DNA from: Pedobacter sp. W3I1
Lineage (GTDB): Bacteria; Bacteroidota; Bacteroidia; Sphingobacteriales; Sphingobacteriaceae
Direction: 5' to 3'
Length of the DNA: 64,000 nt
Assembly: GCF_030816015.1 (NCBI RefSeq)
Contig: NZ_JAUSXN010000001.1
Location: 3,534,001-3,598,000 of the forward strand
The position numbers and the translations under genes are program-made. The notes under the pieces were generated by a model, which did not search any database, was not told the origin of the DNA, and saw only the letters and a program-made list of their open reading frames with translations. The first letter of the stretch is position 1, and the number at the start of each line of letters is the position of its first letter. Shown piece after piece: positions 39,234 to 48,345 of this stretch.

Positions 39234-39241
39234 TACCTTTG
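39234..39241 (+). promoter_or_regulatory. Bacteroidetes -7 box before the exonuclease gene
   Basis: TACCTTTG matches TAnnTTTG exactly, 35 bp before the TTG start. I do not find a TTG at the usual 17-23 bp upstream, so the -33 part is weak. Confidence 0.45.
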
Positions 39242-39275
39242 AAATAGTTCAATCTTATACGCTAACCATTTAAAA

Positions 39276-39953
39276 TTGCAAGAATACTTCCTCGTTGTTG
39301 ATACCGAAACTTCAGGTCTACCTAAAAATTGGACGGCGCCTTATTCTAAAGAAAAGAACTGGCCTCATATTGTCCAAATTGCCTGGATTATTTATGATCA
39401 GTCTTATCAGGAAATTAAGCGGGAGAACCACTACATTAAAAATACCGATTTCACCATTGATAAGGCTGCTTTAAAAATCCACAAAATCACCCCTGAATAT
39501 TTGCATACGCATGGCGAAAACAAAGAAAAAGTAATGTTGCAGTTTTCTGAAGATATAGAAAAATACCAGCCTTTAGTTATCGGGCATTTTATTGAGCTCG
39601 ATTATCATATGGTGAATGTTGAATTATACCGCATCGGCAAGGAAAACATATTTAAAAACTTGGCATTTTTCTGTACGATGAAGGCAAGTGCACCCTATAT
39701 CACCAACACGGTAATTAGTCATTTGAAGCTGGATAAATTTTATACCATTTTATTTAATGAAGTACCCGAAAATACACACAATGCTTTATCTGATACACTA
39801 AACACGGCAAAGATTTTCTTTCATCTTTTAAAAACAGGCAAAATTAGCTTAACTTCAGCCTACCATCAGGAGCATACTTTTAACCTGGAAAAGAAAAAGA
39901 CAAAAGAATTTTCGTTTAAAAGAATTTTACAGGAACTTTTTAATGGAAGATAA
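39276..39953 (+). CDS. DEDDh 3'-5' exonuclease (DnaQ-like)
   Basis: A 225-residue RNase-T/DnaQ-type exonuclease. The three Exo motifs are visible: VVDTETSGLP, then FIELDYHMVN, then HNALSDTLNTAKIF with the histidine of the DEDDh form. The frame has no ATG before the first motif; the likely start is TTG at 39276, 6 codons before VVDTE. The stop overlaps the start of the CBS/nucleotidyltransferase gene by 11 bp, so the two are coupled. DnaQ-like/DUF294 pairs occur in other bacteria. The substrate (DNA end or small RNA) is not known. Confidence 0.87.
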   Translation: MQEYFLVVDTETSGLPKNWTAPYSKEKNWPHIVQIAWIIYDQSYQEIKRENHYIKNTDFTIDKAALKIHKITPEYLHTHGENKEKVMLQFSEDIEKYQPLVIGHFIELDYHMVNVELYRIGKENIFKNLAFFCTMKASAPYITNTVISHLKLDKFYTILFNEVPENTHNALSDTLNTAKIFFHLLKTGKISLTSAYHQEHTFNLEKKKTKEFSFKRILQELFNGR

Positions 39954-41394
39954 ATTAGCCGATCAAATATATACTGCCCGTATTGGAGACATTACCTTCA
40001 AGAAAATAGTGAGTTGCAGCCCCGGCACCCCTATTTTTGAAGCTGCAATTAAAATGTCAGAACAGAAAACCAGTTGCCTCTTTATTAAAAATGATCAGGA
40101 TGTTTATCTGGGTTTCGTAACCGATATTACTTTAAGGGATAATGTAATTGCCAAACAACTGAATTCAAATTTGCCGATTGACGAAGTTATGGATACCCAT
40201 ATTGTGACCATAACTCCCGATGCTTATGTGTATGAGGCGATATTGATGATGTTCAGCAAAAAATCGCGCTATTTATTGGTAAACGACAATGGTAATTATG
40301 TTGGTTTTCTAAGCAGGAACCGTCTTTTAAGCGAGCAGGCAGAATCTCCATTAGTTTTTATCCAATCTGTAAAATCGGCTGTAAATACCAGCGATTTAAA
40401 ACTAAAGTGGCAGAAAGTACCAGGCATCGTGTCTCAGCTACTGGCTAGAGGTGTGCATTCAAAAATTGTAAACGAGGTCGTTACGACTATTGCCGATACC
40501 ATTTCTTTTAAAATTATTGAAGATGTAATTGCAAAATTAGGTCCGCCACCTGCAAAATTTGTATTTATGGTTTTGGGTAGCGAAGGGAGAAAAGAGCTTA
40601 GCCTAAAAACCGATCAGGACAATGCCATTATTTACGAAGATACCGGAGAAGATAAAAGAGCAGCTGTACGTTCATATTTTCTCGACCTGGCTACCCAGGT
40701 TTCTGATAAACTAAATTTTGTTGGCTTTGTATACTGTGATGGCGATTATATGGCCACCAACCCAAACTGGACGCATTCCCTATCGCACTGGAAATACAAT
40801 TATAAAAACTGGATAGAAGAGGCCTTACCCGAAGCCGCCGTAAAATTTGCTGCATTTTTCGATTGCAGGGCTATTTATGGCGATTTAACTATAATGGAAA
40901 GTCTTAGGTCTTTTGTTGATGAAGAGCTACAAAAACCGATCGAAAAATTCTATGTATACCTGGCCAAAAATACCTTACTCTATGAGCCACCACTCACTTA
41001 TTTCAGGAATATCAGAACGCAGAAAATCCATAAAAAAGAAGTATTCGACATTAAAACAGCCATGACCCCTATTGTAGACCTGGCAAGGGTTTATGCTTTA
41101 CAGAACAGGATTTTTCAAAAAGAGAATACAGGAGAACGTTTAAAAGCACTCAGGGAGCTAGGGGTTTTTAGTGAAGCGCAATTTAACGAACTCTCGCAAT
41201 CTTATTATTACCTGATGGGTTTACGGTTAAAACACCAGGCCAATTTGATTATCAACGATCAGGCTGCGCCAAACAACTTTATCGAAATTGATGCCTTAAC
41301 CAAAATCGAAAAGGTAACACTAATCGAAATCTTTAAGATTATCCAGAATTTTCAAAGCGGCATCCGTATGAAGTTTACCAATAGCTTAGGTTAA
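39943..41394 (+). CDS. CBS-domain DUF294-type nucleotidyltransferase
   Basis: A 483-residue cytoplasmic protein. A pair of CBS domains covers about 10-135 and probably senses adenine nucleotides. A GlnD-like nucleotidyltransferase domain follows with LGSEGRKE (211-218) and TDQDNAIIY (223-231), the metal-binding acidic pair. A C-terminal helical DUF294_C region closes the protein. Such proteins are annotated as signal-transduction nucleotidyltransferases; the target is not established. The gene is coupled to the exonuclease by an 11-bp overlap. Confidence 0.88.
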   Translation: MEDKLADQIYTARIGDITFKKIVSCSPGTPIFEAAIKMSEQKTSCLFIKNDQDVYLGFVTDITLRDNVIAKQLNSNLPIDEVMDTHIVTITPDAYVYEAILMMFSKKSRYLLVNDNGNYVGFLSRNRLLSEQAESPLVFIQSVKSAVNTSDLKLKWQKVPGIVSQLLARGVHSKIVNEVVTTIADTISFKIIEDVIAKLGPPPAKFVFMVLGSEGRKELSLKTDQDNAIIYEDTGEDKRAAVRSYFLDLATQVSDKLNFVGFVYCDGDYMATNPNWTHSLSHWKYNYKNWIEEALPEAAVKFAAFFDCRAIYGDLTIMESLRSFVDEELQKPIEKFYVYLAKNTLLYEPPLTYFRNIRTQKIHKKEVFDIKTAMTPIVDLARVYALQNRIFQKENTGERLKALRELGVFSEAQFNELSQSYYYLMGLRLKHQANLIINDQAAPNNFIEIDALTKIEKVTLIEIFKIIQNFQSGIRMKFTNSLG

Positions 41395-41506
41395 GATCCT
41401 AAGACACTAATCCTGATACAGGATAGCAACAAACTCTTCTTTAGCGTGTTACAAATGCAGTGTAAACATACACCTACCCGCAAATCAACCCGATAATACA
41501 AAGCAA

Positions 41507-41518
41507 GCAAACGTTTGC
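41507..41518. promoter_or_regulatory. LacI-family operator, distal
   Basis: GCAAACGTTTGC is a perfect 12-bp palindrome with the central CpG of LacI/PurR-family operators. It lies 362 bp before the metallopeptidase start. Confidence 0.6.
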
Positions 41519-41623
41519 GTGTTATAATATTAGTTTCTTTCGAGAGAAACCTTTAAAGTCTACCTATTCTATCGTCATCATCTCATAAATAGACATTTCA
41601 ACGGTGTTCAAAGTAATTTCAAA

Positions 41624-41633
41624 CAAACGTTTG
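41624..41633. promoter_or_regulatory. LacI-family operator, proximal
   Basis: CAAACGTTTG is the same palindrome core, with A on the left and C on the right. Its centre lies 116 bp from that of the distal site, close to 11 helical turns, which suits a looped repressor tetramer or two dimers. Confidence 0.55.
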
Positions 41634-41879
41634 CGCGGTTTTTAGTTGGATTTTATCATCTGCATGTTTGTAACTTAAGGTTTAGAATGAGGAGAAAACC
41701 AATTTCTCTGATACGCTAATTTTTCTATTCAGGTTTTGAAAAGCGGCCAAGACTGGCAAATTACGATGATGATCTTCATATTTTAAAATATCAAGATTGA
41801 AGGCAAGCGGCTGAGATCAGCAATATAACACGGCAATAATCAAATGCAATATTATCAACCTTAACCGTAAAATTATCTT

Positions 41880-43493
41880 ATGAAAAAAAACAGTCTACTT
41901 TTAACAGGCCTTGTCTCCGCCTGTCTGTTTACATTATCCTGTAAAAAGGCCGAAACCTTAAAAACAGAGGAAAAAACGCCAACTCTTAACCACAGACTGG
42001 CCACCACCAACATTATTACTCAAAGTCGCAATGTAAATATTGTGTATTTTGTACCTAACGACCTCGATACCCTTGCAGGTTACAGAAAAAGATTGAGCGA
42101 TCTTTTATTATGGACCCAAGACTGGTACAAACAGGAAATGAATCGTAATGGCTATGGCAACAAAACATTTGGTCTTGCCGATGATGGTGCCGGAAATGTA
42201 AAAATCCTAACCATTAGAGGAACATTGCCTAAAGCCAGCTATCCTTACTCAGGAGGCAATGGTGCAGTTGCCAGTGAAGTAAATGCTTATTTTGCTGCGC
42301 ATCCAGCAGATAAAACCAGCGATCACACTTTAATCATTATCCCTCGTTACTCCATTGGCTCAAACGGTACGCCAAGCGGAGGTCCGTTTTATGGGACCGG
42401 CAGATGGTGTTATGCTTTGGATTATGAAGAAATGGACATCGCTAATCTTGGCTTAAGCACTACCGTAGGCAATCGATTTAGTGTTTGGTTTGGGGGTATG
42501 GTACATGAGCTTGGCCATGGATTAAATCTACCACACAACAGACAAAAAGTTTCTGAAAATTCAACCTTAGGTATGGCACTGATGTGGGCTGGTAACGGAA
42601 CTTTAGGTAAAAGCCCTACATTTTTAACAGCTGCAGATGCGGCTATTTTAAATGCTAATCAGGTTTTTAATAACAACTCCGCTTCCTATTACGGCTCGGT
42701 AACCAGTAGCATTAATAAAATATATGCCAGCTACTCGAGCACGTTAGCCGCTATAGTGGTGTCTGGTAAATTTACTTCAACCGGTAATGTAACCAGTATT
42801 TTATACTATAATGATCCCAATGTAAATAATGAAGGTACTGGTGTAAACCACGATTACAATGCCATCACCTGGGAATCTAAAAAGATTGGTACTGATAGTT
42901 TCAGAGTAGTAATGCCAATTGCTGATCTGCAGGAAAAAGCCGATGGAATTCTCTACGAACTGAAAGTTAAACTGGTTCACGATAACGGAACCGTAACCGA
43001 ACAGATTTATTCCTACACCTTTTCTGGTGGTTTACCAGTATTAACCTTCTCAACCAAAAACGAGCTGAGTAAAACCGGATGGAGTGTGGCTTCATTTAGT
43101 TCGGAAGAAACCAGTGGCGAAGGTGCCACCAACGGCAGGGCCGCGAGGTTAATTGATGGCAATGCAAGTACCTACTGGCACTCGCGCTGGAGCAGTTCGG
43201 CAGCAAGCTATCCACACAATATCGTGATCAATTTAGGCGCTTCGAAAACAGCAACAGGTTTGAGTTTAACACAAAGAAGTGGTTTAAGCAGGGCGGTTAA
43301 AAACTTTGAACTGCTAACGAGTACAGATGGCGTAAACTTTACTTCTGTTAACAATTATGTAGCTCAAAATATAAATGGAGCGCAATACTTCGATTTTGGC
43401 AGCGCCAAAACATTTCAGTATTTCAAAGTCATTTTAAATTCGGCACAGGATGGCTTACAGTTTGCCAGCTTAGCAGAATTGGGATTGTACTAG
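41880..43493 (+). CDS. Secreted metzincin-like zinc metallopeptidase with F5/8C domain (lipoprotein)
   Basis: A 537-residue lipoprotein: the signal segment ends TLSC (Cys21), followed by two lysines. The catalytic domain covers about 45-270 and holds HELGHGLNLPH (His209, Glu210, His213, His219), the metzincin pattern with Asn where most members have Gly. A beta-sandwich region follows at about 280-385, and a C-terminal discoidin (F5/8 type C) domain at about 400-537 (TYWHSRW, INLGASKTATGLSLTQR) should bind glycans. It probably cleaves glycoproteins at the cell surface or outside. Two LacI-type operators upstream suggest sugar-controlled expression. Confidence 0.85.
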   Translation: MKKNSLLLTGLVSACLFTLSCKKAETLKTEEKTPTLNHRLATTNIITQSRNVNIVYFVPNDLDTLAGYRKRLSDLLLWTQDWYKQEMNRNGYGNKTFGLADDGAGNVKILTIRGTLPKASYPYSGGNGAVASEVNAYFAAHPADKTSDHTLIIIPRYSIGSNGTPSGGPFYGTGRWCYALDYEEMDIANLGLSTTVGNRFSVWFGGMVHELGHGLNLPHNRQKVSENSTLGMALMWAGNGTLGKSPTFLTAADAAILNANQVFNNNSASYYGSVTSSINKIYASYSSTLAAIVVSGKFTSTGNVTSILYYNDPNVNNEGTGVNHDYNAITWESKKIGTDSFRVVMPIADLQEKADGILYELKVKLVHDNGTVTEQIYSYTFSGGLPVLTFSTKNELSKTGWSVASFSSEETSGEGATNGRAARLIDGNASTYWHSRWSSSAASYPHNIVINLGASKTATGLSLTQRSGLSRAVKNFELLTSTDGVNFTSVNNYVAQNINGAQYFDFGSAKTFQYFKVILNSAQDGLQFASLAELGLY

Positions 43494-43513
43494 ATCTTCA
43501 AAACCAAACAACA

Positions 43514-43545
43514 AAAAAGGTCTCGATTTACATCGAGACCTTTTT
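43514..43545. terminator. Strong bidirectional intrinsic terminator
   Basis: A 14-bp perfect stem (AAAAAGGTCTCGAT with its complement) around TTAC, ending in five Ts on either strand. It separates the convergent metallopeptidase (+) and rplT (-) genes. Confidence 0.93.
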
Positions 43546-43574
43546 AAATATGATTATCGCTTAAGCGAAAATTT

Positions 43575-43919
43575 CTATTTTACTGCATCAATTACAGCTT
43601 TGAAAGCTTCTGGGTGATTCATTGCTAAATCAGCCAATACTTTACGGTTTAAACCGATTTCTTTAGAAGCTAGTTTACCAATTAATTGAGAGTAAGAAAT
43701 ACCGTGCTGACGAGCACCTGCATTAATACGTTGGATCCATAATCCGCGGAATTCTCTTTTCTTAACTTTACGGTCACGGTATGCATATTGCAAACCTTTT
43801 TCTACTGTGTTTTTAGCAACAGTATAAACCTTACTTCTTGCTCCCCAATAGCCTTTGGCTAGATTAAGGATTTTTTTTCTTCTTCTTCTCGAAGCTACTG
43901 CGTTTACCGAACGTGGCAT
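43575..43919 (-). CDS. rplT: 50S ribosomal protein L20
   Basis: A 114-residue L20. The start at 43919 gives [18 protein letters not shown], the normal N-terminus; an upstream start would add seven Asn-rich residues. The conserved [20 protein letters not shown] and [17 protein letters not shown] blocks are intact. It binds 23S rRNA early in 50S assembly. It is the last gene of thrS-infC-rpmI-rplT, and the strong terminator lies 30 bp downstream. In other bacteria L20 represses this operon by binding its mRNA; whether that holds here cannot be read. Confidence 0.97.
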   Translation of the reverse strand: MPRSVNAVASRRRRKKILNLAKGYWGARSKVYTVAKNTVEKGLQYAYRDRKVKKREFRGLWIQRINAGARQHGISYSQLIGKLASKEIGLNRKVLADLAMNHPEAFKAVIDAVK

Positions 43920-43995
43920 GTTGTTGTTGTTTTTTGGCAAGCGGCGTTCCGTTTAACCGGAAACTTAAAGCCTGATACCTGGTGAAATTAATAAA

Positions 43996-44196
43996 TTACT
44001 TTCCGATGCAAAGCATACGTTTAACGTTACCTGAATCTGCATCACTTACGATACTAGCATTTCCAAGCGCACGTTTACGTTTAGTACTCATCTTGGTTAA
44101 GATGTGACTTTTGTATGCGTTGTTTCTTTTGATTTTACCTGTTCCAGTAAGCGAAAAACGCTTTTTAGCACTGGAATTGGTTTTCATTTTTGGCAT
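43996..44196 (-). CDS. rpmI: 50S ribosomal protein L35
   Basis: A 66-residue basic protein with the L35 pattern: [20 protein letters not shown], then [20 protein letters not shown]. The length is normal. It lies between infC (29 bp) and rplT (76 bp), the conserved order in bacteria. Confidence 0.97.
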   Translation of the reverse strand: MPKMKTNSSAKKRFSLTGTGKIKRNNAYKSHILTKMSTKRKRALGNASIVSDADSGNVKRMLCIGK

Positions 44197-44225
44197 AACC
44201 TGTTTTTTAATTTATAAACCTATTT

Positions 44226-44795
44226 TTATTTTTTTGCTACTTTAGGCGCAACTGTCAGGAACATCCGTTTACCCTCTAACTTAGGTAACAACTCTACTTT
44301 TCCTACATCTTCCAAAGCCTGGGCAAATTTTAACAATAAAATTTCTCCCTGCTCTTTGTAAACAATTGCTCTACCTTTAAAATGCACATAAGCCCTAACT
44401 TTCTCACCGTTCTCTAAAAAGCTTACTGCATGCTTCAATTTAAACTGGAAATCGTGATCGTTGGTATTAGGACCAAAACGGATCTCCTTGATTACAGTTT
44501 GTTTCGCATTAGATTTAATTTCTTTCTGCTTTTTCTTTTGTTCGTAAACAAATTTACTGTAATCGATAATTCTACAAACTGGTGGTACGGCATTTGGAGA
44601 TATTTCTACCAAATCCAATTCCAGTTCATCAGCAAGCGCCAAAGCTTTTGCCAAAGGATAAATCCCCGGTTCAACATTATCGCCAGCCAAACGCACTTCG
44701 GGCGATTTTATATACTGATTAATGTTATGCTCTGCTTCTTTTTTCTTAAAAGGTGGACGTGGTCCCCTGTTAAATCCTGGTCTTCCTAATGCCAA
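44226..44795 (-). CDS. infC: Translation initiation factor IF-3
   Basis: A 189-residue IF-3. The N-terminal domain begins [19 protein letters not shown], and the C-terminal domain has [20 protein letters not shown] and the end block [12 protein letters not shown]. The only fitting start is TTG at 44795; no in-frame ATG lies upstream before thrS ends. Rare start codons in infC (AUU in Escherichia coli) serve autoregulation, because IF-3 itself rejects non-AUG starts. It begins 17 bp after thrS. Confidence 0.96.
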   Translation of the reverse strand: MALGRPGFNRGPRPPFKKKEAEHNINQYIKSPEVRLAGDNVEPGIYPLAKALALADELELDLVEISPNAVPPVCRIIDYSKFVYEQKKKQKEIKSNAKQTVIKEIRFGPNTNDHDFQFKLKHAVSFLENGEKVRAYVHFKGRAIVYKEQGEILLLKFAQALEDVGKVELLPKLEGKRMFLTVAPKVAKK

Positions 44796-44812
44796 ATTTG
44801 TACTATTTTAAT

Positions 44813-46738
44813 TTAAACTGTTATTTCTTTTCTTAATAAATTGTTGAACTCTTCCAACGTCATTTCGCCTAAATCTCCCTCACCATGTTTACGAACAGAA
44901 ACTTTTCCTTCTGCCATTTCTTTATCACCGATAATGAGCATGTATGGGATCTTTTTAACTTCCGAATCGCGTATTTTGCGACCGATTTTCTCATCACGAA
45001 AGTCAATCAGCCCGCGAATATCGGAATTATTTAGTTCATCTAAAACTTTTTTTGCATATTCTTCATATTTTTCTGAAATAGGAAGAACAATAAATTGCTC
45101 CGGACTTAACCATAACGGGAAGTTTCCGGCACAATGTTCGATTAAAACGGCAATAAATCTTTCTAATGAACCAAATGGCGCACGGTGAATCATTACCGGT
45201 CTATGCTTTTGGTTATCGCTACCGGTATACTCCAGTTCGAAACGCTCCGGTAGATTATAATCAACCTGAATAGTACCTAACTGCCATTTTCTACCTAAAG
45301 CATCTTTCACCATAAAATCGAGCTTAGGGCCATAGAAAGCGGCTTCGCCATATTCTACAACAGTATTTAAGCCTTTTTCTGCAGCTGCCTCGATAATTGC
45401 ATTCTCGGATAATCTCCAGTTCTCATCAGAACCAATGTATTTCGATTTATTATCCGGATCTCTTAATGAAATTTGAGCAGTATAACTATCAAAACCTAAG
45501 GATTTAAATACATAAAGCACTAAATCGATTACTTTTTTAAACTCTTCTTTCACCTGTTCTGGCATGCAGAATAAGTGTGCATCATCTTGAGTAAAGCCAC
45601 GTACGCGGGTTAAACCGTGTAATTCGCCACTTTGCTCGTAACGGTAAACAGTACCAAACTCTGCAAAACGAACCGGAAGATCTTTGTAAGAACGAGGTTT
45701 TGTTTTGTAAATCTCACAGTGGTGTGGGCAGTTCATCGGTTTTAAGAAAAACTCCTCTCCTTCTTGCGGAGTTTTAATCGGCTGGAACGAATCTTTACCA
45801 TATTTCTCCCAGTGACCTGAGGTTACATATAAATTTTTATGGCCGATATGTGGGGTTACTACTTGCTCGTAACCTGCTTTAGCCTGTGCTTTAGTTAAAA
45901 AGTTTACCAAACGCTCGCGCAAAGCAGTTCCTTTAGGCAACCATAAAGGCAAGCCCATGCCTACTTTTTCTGAGAAAGCAAATAACTCTAACTCTTTTCC
46001 TAATTTACGGTGATCGCGTTTTTTTGCTTCCTCGATCATTAAAAGATACTCAGTAAGCTCGCTCGCCTTAGGGAAAGTTACACCATAAATACGGGTTAAC
46101 TGTTTTTTGGTTTCATCACCTCGCCAGTAAGCGCCAGCCACATTCATCAGTTTTACTGCTTTTACAAAACCAGTATTCGGTATATGTGGCCCGCGACATA
46201 AATCAGTAAATGAGCCCTGAGTATAGAAAGTAATTTTACCATCTTCCAGGCCATCAATTAAATCCAGTTTGTACTCATCGCCTTTTTCAGTAAAATATTT
46301 TACTGCATCAGCTTTGCTTACACTTTCGCGCACAAAAGTTTCCTTTTGTTTAGCCAGTTCGATCATTTTGGTTTCGATGGCTTTAAAATCATCCGACGAA
46401 AATTCGCGGTCGCCAAAGTCTACATCATAATAAAAACCAGTTTCGATAGCCGGACCGATACCAAATTTGGTACCCGGATAAAGCGCTTCCAAAGCCTCAG
46501 CCATTAAGTGAGCAGATGAGTGCCAAAAAGTCGATTTTCCGGCAGTATCATTCCAGGTCAATAATTTCACTGATGAATCAGATTCGATTGGTCTTGTTGA
46601 ATCCCAAACTTCGCCATTAACCTCTGCGGCTAATACGTTACGGGCTAAACCTTCAGAAATTGACAATGCAATTTGATGGGCAGAAGTGCCCTTTTCATAC
46701 TGACGGACAGAACCGTCAGGTAAAGTAATGTTAATCAT
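44813..46738 (-). CDS. thrS: Threonyl-tRNA synthetase
   Basis: A 641-residue class II synthetase with the full set of domains: TGS (about 1-62), the editing N2 domain with [11 protein letters not shown] (zinc-site/editing His block), the catalytic core with [11 protein letters not shown] and [28 protein letters not shown] (motif 2), and the C-terminal anticodon-binding domain ([12 protein letters not shown]). It charges tRNA-Thr. It is the first gene of the translation operon, with a clear Bacteroidetes promoter 70-100 bp upstream. Confidence 0.98.
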   Translation of the reverse strand: MINITLPDGSVRQYEKGTSAHQIALSISEGLARNVLAAEVNGEVWDSTRPIESDSSVKLLTWNDTAGKSTFWHSSAHLMAEALEALYPGTKFGIGPAIETGFYYDVDFGDREFSSDDFKAIETKMIELAKQKETFVRESVSKADAVKYFTEKGDEYKLDLIDGLEDGKITFYTQGSFTDLCRGPHIPNTGFVKAVKLMNVAGAYWRGDETKKQLTRIYGVTFPKASELTEYLLMIEEAKKRDHRKLGKELELFAFSEKVGMGLPLWLPKGTALRERLVNFLTKAQAKAGYEQVVTPHIGHKNLYVTSGHWEKYGKDSFQPIKTPQEGEEFFLKPMNCPHHCEIYKTKPRSYKDLPVRFAEFGTVYRYEQSGELHGLTRVRGFTQDDAHLFCMPEQVKEEFKKVIDLVLYVFKSLGFDSYTAQISLRDPDNKSKYIGSDENWRLSENAIIEAAAEKGLNTVVEYGEAAFYGPKLDFMVKDALGRKWQLGTIQVDYNLPERFELEYTGSDNQKHRPVMIHRAPFGSLERFIAVLIEHCAGNFPLWLSPEQFIVLPISEKYEEYAKKVLDELNNSDIRGLIDFRDEKIGRKIRDSEVKKIPYMLIIGDKEMAEGKVSVRKHGEGDLGEMTLEEFNNLLRKEITV

Positions 46739-46807
46739 CTACAACTATGATTTAAATTTTAAATAAAAAAGTTTTAAAGATCACTTACAATGTGATTTTA
46801 TTTTGTG

Positions 46808-46838
46808 CAAAGGTAGGTGTTTTTTGGCTAAAAAGCAA
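46808..46838 (-). promoter_or_regulatory. Bacteroidetes-type promoter of the thrS operon
   Basis: On the minus strand TTG (46836-46838), a 20-bp spacer, and TACCTTTG (46808-46815) match the TTG-N17-23-TAnnTTTG consensus. Transcription would begin near 46801, about 62 nt before the thrS start. Confidence 0.75.
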
Positions 46839-46938
46839 GGCAAGGATTCCACAGAGACAGAGATTAACACGGCAACTATAGATTAACCTGACTTCTATTA
46901 ATATTTATTGGCATATTAGTTTGTACTCTTTATAACGC

Positions 46939-47010
46939 GATCGTCATGCTGAATTTATTTCAGCATCTTAACTACAAAATAGACCCTGAAATGAATTCAG
47001 GGTGACGATC
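46939..47010. repeat. REP doublet (two-hairpin repeat), complete
   Basis: The 72-bp unit starts GATCGTCA and ends TGACGATC. It holds ATGCTGAA/TTCAGCAT (first stem) and ACCCTGAA/TTCAGGGT (second stem, read inversely) around a 13-nt centre. Read on the opposite strand it matches the copies at 49890 and 60176. Confidence 0.85.
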
Positions 47011-47037
47011 ATAAGCTTAAATATTTGTAAGTATTTT

Positions 47038-48126
47038 CTATAAGAATTTATTCTTCAAGTATTTACGCAATGGAATATCTACAAATTTCATAATTAGATA
47101 AGCCAATAACACCAGTAAGGTTACCGAAACCGGGATAACAATCCATAAGGTAGACATTGCAGGTTTAACCACAGCGACATAAGTTAAAAATACCCAAACA
47201 AAAGGATAATGTGTCATATAAAGCGGATAGGAAATTTCTCCAGATAGCTTACACAGCTTCTTTAAAGGTTCGCTGATTACCACTCCGGCACCTAAAGCCA
47301 CTAAAAGAGGAAAATAAAACAATACAATTATTGGTTCGGTAATCCAGTTATAAGCATCTGCATAAGGAAAAAGGAAGGCCATAAGCAAAAGTAAACTCAC
47401 ACCAAGGAAACCAAGTTTATTTTTAATAATCCAGTTGAAACGATAAACCAACATCCCGGCCGAGAAAGAATAAAGCACCCTCACACCCCCATCCCAAAAG
47501 TTTTGTCCGCCCCAGCCGCCGCTTAAATTACCATTGGGAACTTTCAAAGCCACATAACAAATTCCTATGGCGCCAAGCAAAACCAATAGCGGTAATATTT
47601 TTTTATTCAATCTGTAAAGCACCAGGATATAGAAAATATTAGCAATGTATTCCCAAAATAAAGACCATGCAGGTGCATTTAAGCAGAATAGATTCGTATA
47701 ACGCTCTGGCATAACCGGATATGGAATTAAAAATGCAGATGCTAAAAACAGCAACAGTGTTTTTCCGAAGCCATAAACAGCATAAAAATCGCTGTAAGGA
47801 TCGAACAGAAAGGTTAACAGCCCTAAAATTGAACCGATAATGACCAGGGGATGCAAACGGATCAATCTTAGTTTAAAAAACTGTGTCAGTCCGATATTTT
47901 CTGCACGAGTATCGTAAGCGTAGGCAATTACAAACCCCGATAAACAGAAAAAGAAATCGACCGCCAGAAACCCATGGGAGAGAAAATTTTTATTATAATC
48001 GGTTATTGCAATTTCCATGAAATGGTATATTACTACCACTATTGCGGCTAGGCCTCTTAATCCATCTAAAATTTCGAAATGCTGTTTAGTTGCTAATAAA
48101 TTACTCTCGTTCTGTGTTGTAATCAC
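47038..48126 (-). CDS. Acyltransferase family 3 (OafA/YrhL-type) membrane protein
   Basis: A 362-residue integral membrane protein with about ten spans. The family signature ILDGLRGLAAIVVVIYHFME lies near the N-terminus, with the catalytic-type His at its end, and LSHGFLAVDFFFCLSGFVIAY follows. These enzymes O-acetylate or acylate sugars at the membrane. The start codon is GTG at 48126. The gene stands alone between two repeat-rich gaps; a link to the exopolysaccharide is possible but not shown. Confidence 0.88.
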   Translation of the reverse strand: MITTQNESNLLATKQHFEILDGLRGLAAIVVVIYHFMEIAITDYNKNFLSHGFLAVDFFFCLSGFVIAYAYDTRAENIGLTQFFKLRLIRLHPLVIIGSILGLLTFLFDPYSDFYAVYGFGKTLLLFLASAFLIPYPVMPERYTNLFCLNAPAWSLFWEYIANIFYILVLYRLNKKILPLLVLLGAIGICYVALKVPNGNLSGGWGGQNFWDGGVRVLYSFSAGMLVYRFNWIIKNKLGFLGVSLLLLMAFLFPYADAYNWITEPIIVLFYFPLLVALGAGVVISEPLKKLCKLSGEISYPLYMTHYPFVWVFLTYVAVVKPAMSTLWIVIPVSVTLLVLLAYLIMKFVDIPLRKYLKNKFL

Positions 48127-48212
48127 TCCGGTTAGGTTTTAATTAATCCCAATAATAGTTATTCTAATATTAGTTGCAAAAACTAAAGCCCACCTTTTCA
48201 AAAATGATACAC

Positions 48213-48244
48213 AAAAAAGCCCTGAAGGCTTAAACCTTCGGGGC
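48213..48244 (-). terminator. Intrinsic terminator of the GLPGLI-like gene
   Basis: On the minus strand GCCCCGAAGG pairs with CCTTCAGGGC over 10 bp (one G-T pair), followed directly by TTTTTT. It lies 100 bp after the stop of the secreted-protein gene. Confidence 0.8.
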
Positions 48245-48345
48245 ATGATAAAATAATTATGGTGGTAATTTATGTAAAGACATTCGAAGTTAGCATGAGG
48301 CACAGGCCTAAGTCCAGACTTCGGATGTCTGGCAACGAACTGGAA

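Larger units (their letters stand above)
41395..41879. other. Intergenic region with two LacI-type operators
   Basis: No gene is seen in 485 bp. The notable content is two near-identical palindromes at 41507-41518 and 41624-41633. A small hairpin TCCTG-ATA-CAGGA follows the CBS gene stop. The promoter of the metallopeptidase gene must lie here, but I cannot place it. Confidence 0.6.

Noticed and set aside
43575..44795. L20-type mRNA pseudoknot in the rpmI leader
   Set aside because: Known from Escherichia coli, but I could not recognise the matching structure here by eye.
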